DNA of 7,529 bases from Bacteroidota bacterium (GTDB lineage Bacteria > Bacteroidota > Bacteroidia > Chitinophagales > Chitinophagaceae): NCBI GenBank assembly GCA_023427575.1, contig JAEZAY010000286.1, positions 1 through 7,529 of the forward strand, in the 5' to 3' direction. This document shows positions 1 to 5,072 of this stretch, in pieces. Numbering within the stretch: position 1 is the first letter of the stretch; every line of letters begins with the position of its first letter. Both the position numbers and the translations under genes were made by a program. The notes beneath the pieces were generated by a model that worked only from the letters and a program-made list of their open reading frames with translations, did no database searches and was not told the DNA's origin.

Positions 1-380
1 GTTTTCCAATGTTCCTGAACTTTCAGGATTTTATACCGGATAAAATTTCTTTCCAGGTAAGCCCTGATTTTGTTTTGAAGGTCGGCTGGTAGGGAGGAAA
101 GAGAGGTGAGAATTTCCACATCGCGAATCTCTCCGCTGCGGTTAAAATCCAGACTGTACCGTTTTCCCTGCCTGGAGGCTTTCGCTTCTATGGAAATATC
201 GCCATCGGTTTCTTCCCGGTACCATTTTATGTTGGAGGAATTAAAATGTTCATCCATCAGTTTTCTGGCGGGTGCCGGAACTTCGGACGGACGGATCCGG
301 TGTTGCTTTTCCGTTTTTTGCTGGCCAAAGCCCCGGAGACAAATGGTTAGTAAGCACAGGATATAAAATATATTTTTCAT
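1..380 (-). CDS. Secreted PepSY-like domain protein, 3' end outside window
   Basis: The frame is open from an ATG at 380 to the window edge, giving 126 residues with no stop. Residues 1-19 form a signal peptide: MKN, then a hydrophobic stretch (IFYILCLLTICL), then a GFGQ cleavage region. The mature part has a short helix-like segment (VPAPARKLMDEHF, about 34-46) followed by a strand-rich stretch with NIKWYREE (50-57) and RYSLDFNRSGEIRDVEI (74-90). This is the layout of small periplasmic PepSY-like proteins common in Bacteroidota: a helix, the motif 'x-K-W-x-x-E', then a strand ending in an 'F-x-x-x-G' turn. A second helix (about 98-112) may begin another repeat. The substrate or partner is unknown. 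An AGGA lies 8-11 bases upstream of the ATG. The start is just downstream of a terminator-like hairpin and a tiny ORF. The domain call is by motif resemblance only. Confidence 0.7.
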   Translation of the reverse strand, partial: MKNIFYILCLLTICLRGFGQQKTEKQHRIRPSEVPAPARKLMDEHFNSSNIKWYREETDGDISIEAKASRQGKRYSLDFNRSGEIRDVEILTSLSSLPADLQNKIRAYLERNFIRYKILKVQEHWK

Positions 381-394
381 GTATAGATCCTCAT

Positions 395-415
395 AAAAAA
401 ACCGGCCCCGGGCCG
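395..415 (-). terminator. Rho-independent terminator-like hairpin
   Basis: On the minus strand a perfect 5-bp GC stem (CGGCC/GGCCG, loop CGG) is followed by G and seven T residues. It lies 71 bases beyond the stop of the coiled-coil gene, so it could end that transcript. It is also only 15 bases before the ATG of the next minus-strand gene, so any transcript reaching that gene from further upstream must read through it. Confidence 0.6.
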
Positions 416-432
416 ATGAAAATAATTTTCAT
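416..432. repeat. 17-bp palindrome (8-bp arms, 1-base centre)
   Basis: ATGAAAAT and ATTTTCAT flank a single central base with no mismatch. The palindrome abuts the terminator stem upstream of the PepSY-like gene. A protein-binding operator is possible. AT-rich palindromes also arise by chance, and the first bases of the tiny leader ORF lie inside it. Confidence 0.4.
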
Positions 433-485
433 GAACAGCCTAAACCGGTTAAAAATCGTGCCGCGGCCTTTTTTTGGATTGTTTT

Positions 486-1166
486 TTATTGTACAGAGCC
501 CTGTTTTGCTCTGAGCTCGGATTGTTTTCTCTTTTCTTCTTCAATCAGTTTCACCTGGTTTTCCTGATCCTGCTGATTTTTTTTCAGATCGTTTTGAAGT
601 TTGTCGATTTTTTTCTTCATATCCTCCTCATCATCTTTCAGCCTGGTCAGCTTTTTTTCCGCATTTTGCACTGCCTCATCCTGCGCTTTCAGATCCAGCA
701 CCAGTTTATAATTGGCCGATTCCGAAACGAAATTGTCCAGGAATTTTTTGCCTTTTTCATAAGTTTCCGCTTCTGCAGTCGATACAAAATTTTCACCGCT
801 GTTGCTCATTAGCAAATGAATAACAGACTGATTTTTGTCGCGGCGCGATTTAGGATCAACTTTAAAATAAAGGTCAAGCGGCTTACCCATGCCTTCCAGA
901 TTCACTCCTTTGTATAAATAGTATCCGTCTACCCGATCTTTTTTCCAGAACAACTTGCCTTTGGTTTCATGATCATAGCCCACTTTTTTAAGATTTGACT
1001 CTATTGCTCCTTCAGCCACTTCCTCGCCGTAAGGCACTTCCAGGATCAGAGCCGGCTGCGATTTTTTATTAAAGGTGGCTGAAGAAAGATAGGATTGAGC
1101 GTTGGCAAAGGTCAGCGACAAAAAAGCTGCCGCTGTGGCGAGTAAAATTTTATGTGTCATAATCAT
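486..1166 (-). CDS. Exported protein of unknown function with C-terminal coiled coil
   Basis: I do not recognise this 226-residue protein. Residues 1-24 form a signal peptide with a hydrophobic core (ILLATAAAFLSLTF) and an A-x-A-Q site (ANAQ), so export to the periplasm is expected. No lipobox cysteine is visible. Residues 25-155 look like a globular domain, with an acidic segment (PYGEEVAEGAIESNLKKVGY) near its start and aromatic-rich strands (KLFWKKDRVDGYYLYKGV, 71-88). From about 155 to 222 the chain is a highly charged Lys/Glu/Gln coiled coil (for example EAVQNAEKKLTRLKDDEEDM), suggesting oligomerisation. The ATG at 1166 could be replaced by a second ATG at 1160, which leaves the signal peptide intact. 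No Shine-Dalgarno sequence precedes either. It is divergent from ftsE across 210 bp. Confidence 0.85.
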   Translation of the reverse strand: MIMTHKILLATAAAFLSLTFANAQSYLSSATFNKKSQPALILEVPYGEEVAEGAIESNLKKVGYDHETKGKLFWKKDRVDGYYLYKGVNLEGMGKPLDLYFKVDPKSRRDKNQSVIHLLMSNSGENFVSTAEAETYEKGKKFLDNFVSESANYKLVLDLKAQDEAVQNAEKKLTRLKDDEEDMKKKIDKLQNDLKKNQQDQENQVKLIEEEKRKQSELRAKQGSVQ

Positions 1167-1346
1167 ACAATTTTGTAATGCGAATTAGGAGGCCGGATGG
1201 AAGCAATAAAAGGGTAGGGACCGGGTTTATTAAATTGTTGCTACGAAGATAATTCTTTTACAAACAATGTCTGAATCGGCTTCCGCATCTATCAGCTTGC
1301 TTTTCCGAATTTTTATTCTCCCCGATTCTGCTTGATCTTATTTGCC

Positions 1347-1354
1347 TATTTTTG
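1347..1354 (+). promoter_or_regulatory. Bacteroidota-type -7 element upstream of ftsE
   Basis: TATTTTTG matches TAnnTTTG. It ends 22 bases before the ftsE ATG, so the leader would be short, which is usual in this phylum. No convincing TTG/TTTG -33 element sits at the expected spacing, so the assignment rests on the octamer alone. Confidence 0.5.
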
Positions 1355-1376
1355 TTGATACAGATTTAATTATAGT

Positions 1377-2063
1377 ATGCAGGAACAAATCATCGAGCTA
1401 AAGAATGTCAATATATACCAGGGGAAAAATTTAGTGTTGCAGGATGTGAACCTTGTAGTTAATAAAGGGGAATTTGTTTATCTGGTTGGCAAAACCGGCA
1501 CCGGCAAGTCCAGTTTGCTGAAAACGCTATATGGCGATCTGGCCCTTAAAGAAGGAGACTGCACTGTGGTAGGTTTTGATCTTCGGAAGATGGATTGGAA
1601 AAAAGTGCCATTCCTGCGCCGCAACCTGGGGGTTGTATTTCAGGATTTCCAGTTACTAACCGACCGTAACGTGAATGATAACCTGAAGTTTGTACTTCGT
1701 GCAACCGGATGGAAGGATGAACGCCTGATGGATGAAAAGATCATCGATGTACTGGATAAAGTGGGATTAAAAGCCAAAGGTTTTAAAATGCCCTTTGAGT
1801 TGAGTGGTGGCGAACAGCAGCGTGTGGATATTGCCCGGGCGCTTTTAAATTCTCCCAAGCTTATCCTGGCCGACGAGCCTACCGGCAATCTGGATCCGGA
1901 AACTTCCGATGAGATCATGCACTTGTTAATGAATATCAGCCGCGATTATGGAACCGCAATTGTAATGGCCACGCATGATTACGTGGTAATCCAGAAGTTC
2001 CCGGCAAGAGTGGTTCGAACCGAAAGAGGCCGGGTATTCGATAATGTCACCATATCAATGTAG
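1377..2063 (+). CDS. ftsE: Cell division ABC transporter ATP-binding protein FtsE
   Basis: A complete ABC-type ATPase of 228 residues, the usual FtsE size. Visible motifs are Walker A GKTGTGKS (38-45), Q-loop Q89 in VVFQDFQLL, signature LSGGEQQRV (142-150), Walker B LILADEP (162-168), D-loop NLDP (171-174) and switch histidine H200 in MATHD. The block [18 protein letters not shown] with DEPTGNLDP is strongly FtsE/LolD-like. The VFQDFQLL region, the length and the absence of a transporter partner favour FtsE. FtsE binds the membrane protein FtsX and, in well-studied bacteria, controls peptidoglycan hydrolases at the septum using ATP. No ftsX is adjacent. From memory, ftsX lies elsewhere on the chromosome in many Bacteroidota. 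The start is the first ATG, preceded by a TAnnTTTG box. The last 17 bp overlap the 3' end of the convergent glycosyltransferase gene. Confidence 0.9.
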   Translation: MQEQIIELKNVNIYQGKNLVLQDVNLVVNKGEFVYLVGKTGTGKSSLLKTLYGDLALKEGDCTVVGFDLRKMDWKKVPFLRRNLGVVFQDFQLLTDRNVNDNLKFVLRATGWKDERLMDEKIIDVLDKVGLKAKGFKMPFELSGGEQQRVDIARALLNSPKLILADEPTGNLDPETSDEIMHLLMNISRDYGTAIVMATHDYVVIQKFPARVVRTERGRVFDNVTISM

Positions 2064-3168
2064 CCAGCAACCGTGCATTTTTTTCATTGTCGTAGGTGTT
2101 TTCCAGTGCCGCTTTACGGCGGGCAATATCGTTTTCGGTAAAATCAGTTTTCATCAGTAGCTCTACAGCCGGAACGAGATCTTCGGGGGAATGAATATGA
2201 TGGCATAGTTCAGCGGCCGGATGATCTATGTTTTCTTTTTTGTTTATAAGGCAATGCCTTCCGTTAAAAAGTGCATTCAGAATCTTTAATTTAATCCCGG
2301 TAGTGATTACCGATAACAGAATGTTCACCTGAGCATTGCGGATTAAGTCAAGTAATTGTGCGTCATCAGGATTTGGAATCAGCGTAAGACCCGATTTTCC
2401 TTCCGCCATCCGGATCAGCCTTTCAGATGGATTTTTTCCCGCAATTATTAATGGAACTGATAAGGCAGGAACCAGTTTGGTGATCAGATAAAGTGCTACT
2501 TCTTCATTTTCATTAACGGCCAGGTTCCCATGATAAAGGCAATACTCACCTCTGCCCAATTTAGAATTTACCTTTTCGAAGGGCAAAAGCGCGGGGATGT
2601 AGTGAATATCTTTTGCGTTGAACCGACTTCGGTAATGGTTTAAATCCGATTCTGAAATCGCCGCTATCCTTGCTTTTTTTGCGAGTTTTTTTTCATAATA
2701 GTACAAGAGCACACTTTCAGCAAAAAAATACCACCTCGGAAACCAGGAGTTTTCCGAGCGGTAAAGGTTCCGGTAATACCGGTATTCCACATTGTGAAGC
2801 CTCAGTAAAAACTTGCGGTTCTGAAATCGTTTATCATCGAAGAACGCCGTACAATGTATCCCCTCTAACAGGATGGGATAATCGTTTTTAAGCAGGTTTT
2901 GGGCCAGCTCCTCGTTTTTGCGCGACAAAACAATATAGGGACAGGTTGCCGAAATGCTTTGAACAGGATACCGGCGTTTGTAATAATGCACCTCAGCGCA
3001 GTATTTTTCCAGCACAGCCTGTCTGCTTCTCCCATATTCAAAACAATGCAGATAGATCCGGATCCCGATCTTATGAAGGGCAGAGATCTTATTAAAAATA
3101 TCAATAACGCCGCCGTAATCGGCAGGCCAGGGGATATCAAGACTAACAATATGCAGATGTCTTTCCAA
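2047..3168 (-). CDS. Glycosyltransferase, GT4-like (GT-B fold), non-ATG start
   Basis: The N-terminal Rossmann half begins HLHIVSLDIPWPADYGGV, with the glycine pair that binds near the donor in GT-B enzymes. It is followed by PILLEGIHC and LLRLHNVEYRYYRNLY, features I associate with a Bacteroidota family of surface-glycan transferases. The C-terminal half has YHGNLAVNENEEVALYL and the donor-site region VITTGIKLKILNALFNG. That region replaces the canonical E-x7-E motif of classical GT4 enzymes. No membrane segment or signal peptide is evident, so the enzyme is probably cytoplasmic; donor and acceptor cannot be read. The frame has no ATG before the conserved N-terminus, because a TGA lies upstream. 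I chose TTG at 3168 (373 residues, starting M-ERHLHIV). TTG at 3198 would add ten residues. The gene is convergent with ftsE and divergent from the deacetylase gene. Confidence 0.85.
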   Translation of the reverse strand: MERHLHIVSLDIPWPADYGGVIDIFNKISALHKIGIRIYLHCFEYGRSRQAVLEKYCAEVHYYKRRYPVQSISATCPYIVLSRKNEELAQNLLKNDYPILLEGIHCTAFFDDKRFQNRKFLLRLHNVEYRYYRNLYRSENSWFPRWYFFAESVLLYYYEKKLAKKARIAAISESDLNHYRSRFNAKDIHYIPALLPFEKVNSKLGRGEYCLYHGNLAVNENEEVALYLITKLVPALSVPLIIAGKNPSERLIRMAEGKSGLTLIPNPDDAQLLDLIRNAQVNILLSVITTGIKLKILNALFNGRHCLINKKENIDHPAAELCHHIHSPEDLVPAVELLMKTDFTENDIARRKAALENTYDNEKNARLLATLIW

Positions 3169-3233
3169 ATTGATTTGAATGGTGAGCAATATAAACAAAC
3201 CTGCCCACTGTAAAGCTCATCGCCATAAAACAT

Positions 3234-3374
3234 ATGCGGAGAACAGTGAGTTTTTTAAATTTGGGAAATTTAATAACCGTGAACAAACCATATCCTGATT
3301 ATGAGAAGGATTTGCTGAAGCGAACAAGAAATACCGCTGGTTCACCGTTTAATCCGGGTAGCAATGAAAACTGA
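3234..3374 (+). CDS. Possible small protein encoded just before the deacetylase gene
   Basis: A 46-codon frame runs from ATG 3234 to a TGA that overlaps the deacetylase start by 11 bp (ATG at 3364). An internal GTG at 3279 would give a 31-residue product beginning MNKPYPDYEKDLLKRTRN. That start lies about 16 bases after a TAAATTTG promoter-like octamer, which would make it the first cistron of a leader. The hydrophilic sequence looks protein-like and has no membrane segment. I do not recognise it. A frame this short may be chance. The start-stop overlap and promoter placement are the only positive evidence. Confidence 0.3.
   Translation: MRRTVSFLNLGNLITVNKPYPDYEKDLLKRTRNTAGSPFNPGSNEN
3256..3263 (+). 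promoter_or_regulatory. Bacteroidota-type -7 element upstream of the deacetylase gene
   Basis: TAAATTTG matches TAnnTTTG on the plus strand, 100 bases before the deacetylase ATG and 15 bases before a possible GTG start of a small ORF. It sits in AAATTT-GGG-AAATTT, a small symmetric motif at 3257-3271. No clear -33 box is seen. Confidence 0.4.
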
Positions 3375-4677
3375 TAAAATTATTGTGTTTACGGAGTCTG
3401 CATCGCCGAGACTGGAATATATATTTAAGTTTATTCTTGAGCAGATCCTGGGTGCTGAATTGTTTATCAGTGACAATGAACAGCATTTTCAATCCTTCGA
3501 AGGACCAGTGCTGAATTATTCGAATCGTCATCTAAACGGCTGCGTTCAGATCAAACCGCATGGAATTTTAAACGAAGTATCCATACAAAAACAGGATTTC
3601 GACCTAGTTTTTTTCGATCGGCTGTTTGATTCCACGGATGATTTTCCCCAACAGTTCACTGCTGCGCAGGACCCATTTGGGTTTTCATTTTATTTATTGA
3701 GTCGCTACGAAGAATATCTGCCCTTTACCCCCGACAAATACGGACGTTTCGAAGCGGATGAATCTGTTTTATATAAAAATCAATGGCTGGATAAACCCGT
3801 GATTGATCTTTGGAGCGAAAAGCTGAAGAATTTTTTGGAAGACAGGGGCTTCCGCGGCCGCCCTGCGGGCAGATATCGGTTTATAAACACCATAGATATC
3901 GATCAGGCCTTCGCGTATAAACATAAAGGAATCAAAAGAACGATTGGGGGAACTCTGGCTCAGCTGCTGAAAGGAAACCTGAAAGGCATTCGTCAAAGGG
4001 CCAAAGTGATTTTAGGTCAAACCAATGATCCCTTCGATCAGTTCAGTTTTCTCGAGAAAATTAGGGAAACGTATTCACTGGAGCAGATTTACTTTTTCCT
4101 GATGGGCGATTACGGACCTTTCGATAAAAATATTCATCACCAATCTCCGGGCCTTAAAGCCGTTGTGCGTCGACTAATAATCAATTCGGCTATTGGCATC
4201 CATCCTTCCTTTGCTTCGCATGCGAAAAAATCGTTGGGCGCTGAGTTGCAAAGACTGGAACATATCTCCGGAGTTAAGATCACCAAATCCAGACAGCATT
4301 TTCTGAAAATGCACCTGCCGGATACCTATCTCCGTTTGATTGAAGCGGGAATTACCGAAGATTATACTATGGGATTTGCGGCCGCTCCCGGATTCAGGGC
4401 AGGAACCTGTCAGTGTTTTTACTGGTATGACCTGAAAAATGAAAAAACAACTTCACTTCGGGTTTTCCCGGTAAGCATTATGGAAGGAACTCTGGCTTCC
4501 TACCTGAGGGTAGATGTAAAAAAAGCCATATTGTATTATGAAAAACTTATTCAACACTGTAAAAAATATAAAGGCTGTTTTATTTCCATTTTTCACAATG
4601 AAACAGTGAGTGAGTCCGGAGAATGGGAGGGTTGGAGCCGGGTTTATGAAGAAATGATTAAAAAAGCCAGCAGTTAA
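3364..4677 (+). CDS. Polysaccharide deacetylase-like protein (Bacteroidota DUF7033-type N-terminus)
   Basis: A 437-residue protein. Residues 1-165 form an accessory domain with FGFSFYLLSRYEEYL (105-119), the kind of N-terminal region I associate with DUF7033. The catalytic part starts at INTIDIDQAFAYK (174-186). Its D178-x-D180 stands where NodB-type deacetylases have the TFDD aspartates. GIHPSFAS (278-285) supplies the metal-ligand histidine H280, although the canonical H-[ST]-x-x-H pattern is altered. The later blocks YTMGFAAAPGFRAGTC (334-349) and FISIFHNE (406-413, H411) look like the closing motifs. Deacetylation of an N-acetylated glycan is the expected chemistry but is not proven. No signal peptide is seen, so it probably acts inside the cell. 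The ATG is the first in frame after the promoter-like octamer. The neighbouring glycosyltransferase genes support a role in surface glycan synthesis. Confidence 0.8.
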   Translation: MKTDKIIVFTESASPRLEYIFKFILEQILGAELFISDNEQHFQSFEGPVLNYSNRHLNGCVQIKPHGILNEVSIQKQDFDLVFFDRLFDSTDDFPQQFTAAQDPFGFSFYLLSRYEEYLPFTPDKYGRFEADESVLYKNQWLDKPVIDLWSEKLKNFLEDRGFRGRPAGRYRFINTIDIDQAFAYKHKGIKRTIGGTLAQLLKGNLKGIRQRAKVILGQTNDPFDQFSFLEKIRETYSLEQIYFFLMGDYGPFDKNIHHQSPGLKAVVRRLIINSAIGIHPSFASHAKKSLGAELQRLEHISGVKITKSRQHFLKMHLPDTYLRLIEAGITEDYTMGFAAAPGFRAGTCQCFYWYDLKNEKTTSLRVFPVSIMEGTLASYLRVDVKKAILYYEKLIQHCKKYKGCFISIFHNETVSESGEWEGWSRVYEEMIKKASS

Positions 4678-4755
4678 AACCGTTACTGTGCGGTTAATGT
4701 GTTCAATGGGCCCCGGAAGAATTCCGTTCAAAAAATTGAAACGAACGGCAGTTAT

Positions 4756-4812
4756 AATGTGATAATGTGAAAATTTGCAAATGTGACAAAGTGCCAATGT
4801 GAAATTTGCAAA
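4756..4812. repeat. Tandem 8-bp array, AATGTGnn type (left arm)
   Basis: Seven units follow with near-exact 8-bp spacing: AATGTGAT, AATGTGAA, AATTTGCA, AATGTGAC, AAAGTGCC, AATGTGAA, then a degenerate ATTTGCAA. The positions fall at 4756, 4764, 4772, 4780, 4788, 4796 and about 4804. The 8-bp period is not a multiple of three, which argues against coding. Confidence 0.75.
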
Positions 4813-4816
4813 GATT

Positions 4817-4834
4817 AAAATTGAAACGGACGGC
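4817..4834 (+). repeat. Second copy of the AAAATTGAAACGnACGGC module
   Basis: This 18-base stretch repeats 4732-4749 in direct orientation with one difference (A to G). It lies in the centre of the inverted repeat. A third, inverted and more divergent copy is at 4926-4942. Three copies in about 210 bp suggest that the region grew by duplication or inversion of one module. Confidence 0.6.
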
Positions 4835-4887
4835 GTAAAATAAACAAATCACAGCTAAATGAATATAACTGTCCGGATTTGAATTTG

Positions 4888-4919
4888 CACATTGGCACAT
4901 TGGCACATTTGCACATTCC
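4888..4919. repeat. Tandem 8-bp array, CACATTnn type (right arm)
   Basis: CACATTGG, CACATTGG, CACATTTG and CACATTCC follow in strict 8-bp steps at 4888, 4896, 4904 and 4912. They are reverse complements of the AATGTGnn units of the left arm, so the two arrays face each other. Confidence 0.75.
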
Positions 4920-4954
4920 CTTATGCCGGGAGTTTCAATTTTTAGGATTTATTC

Positions 4955-4985
4955 CGGAGCCCGATTTTTTTGCTCCGCTTTTTTT
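4955..4985 (+). terminator. Rho-independent terminator
   Basis: On the plus strand CGGAGC (4955-4960) and GCTCCG (4972-4977) form a perfect 6-bp stem with an 11-base loop, followed by C and seven T residues. It would end transcripts coming from the deacetylase gene, 277 bases after its stop. The 5' half of the stem also belongs to the right arm of the inverted repeat and could pair instead with 4708-4716. Confidence 0.65.
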
Positions 4986-5072
4986 CCAAAAAAAAGTGGA
5001 AGAGGTCATTTACTATTGATACGGGTTTAAGGTAAAGGAAAATCATTACCCCAACACCGATGAGTTAAAACA

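Larger units (their letters stand above)
391..432 (-). other. 13-codon leader ORF overlapping the hairpin upstream of the PepSY-like gene
   Basis: Read on the minus strand, an ATG at 432-430 opens a frame encoding MKIIFIGPGPVFL and stops with TGA at 393-391. This is 10 bases before the ATG of the PepSY-like gene. The ORF runs straight through the terminator stem and T-run. It has no run of a single regulatory amino acid and no clear ribosome site, so it may be chance. Its position resembles an attenuator leader peptide, but that is an inference. Confidence 0.15.
4708..4962. repeat. Interrupted inverted repeat, 75-78 bp arms, about 102-bp centre
   Basis: The left arm (4708-4785) pairs with the right arm (4888-4962) in nearly constant register. 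Outer block: 4708-4725 against 4945-4962, 15 of 18 paired. Middle: AAAAATTGAAAC (4731-4742) against GTTTCAATTTTT (4932-4943), 12 of 12, and CGGCA (4746-4750) against TGCCG (4924-4928). Inner: AATGTG units at 4756, 4764 and 4780 against CACATT units at 4912, 4904 and 4888. Unpaired gaps of a few bases separate the blocks. The architecture resembles a decayed MITE or a dispersed palindromic element. No target-site duplication was recognised. Confidence 0.7.
4678..5072. other. 395-bp non-coding spacer with inverted repeat and terminator
   Basis: Between the stop of the deacetylase gene and the GTG start of the next transferase I see no credible gene. The left two thirds hold the interrupted inverted repeat (4708-4962) and its octamer arrays. 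A terminator hairpin follows at 4955-4985, then an A8 run and about 75 bases of ordinary sequence before the GTG at 5073. Short minus-strand frames here translate the repeats into His/Cys-rich strings and are judged spurious. No TAnnTTTG octamer was found for the downstream gene. Confidence 0.7.

Noticed and set aside
451..480. GCCGCGG followed by T7 on the plus strand as a terminator
   Set aside because: The palindrome leaves no room for a loop and no plus-strand gene ends upstream.
106..812. Plus-strand frames of 80-112 codons over the first 0.8 kb
   Set aside because: They are antisense to the signal-peptide and coiled-coil genes. The Phe/Leu-rich strings are the complement of Lys/Glu-rich coding.
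1640..1918. 92-codon minus-strand frame inside ftsE
   Set aside because: It is antisense to the Q-loop, signature and Walker B region of a clear ABC ATPase and has no features of its own.
2865..3233. 122-codon minus-strand frame overlapping the glycosyltransferase 5' end
   Set aside because: It is a shifted reading of the same region, while the transferase motifs HLHIVSLDIPWPADYGG and LRLHNVEY lie in the other frame. It does not supply a missing N-terminus with ATG.
4453..4906. Minus-strand open frames of 67 and 114 codons over the spacer and deacetylase 3' end
   Set aside because: They translate the AATGTG/CACATT repeats into His/Cys-rich strings and overlap the end of a well-supported gene; the 8-bp period is not triplet-based.
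4756..4919. CRISPR-like array
   Set aside because: The units are 8 bp with no unique spacers of 25-40 bp, and no cas gene is present.
4708..4962. Complete insertion sequence
   Set aside because: There is no transposase frame, and no target-site duplication could be recognised at the ends.
4978..4996. CTTTTTTT-CC-AAAAAAAAG as a separate operator or hairpin
   Set aside because: It is a homopolymer pairing created by the terminator T-run next to an A-run; a 2-base loop and A/T-only stem give little support.
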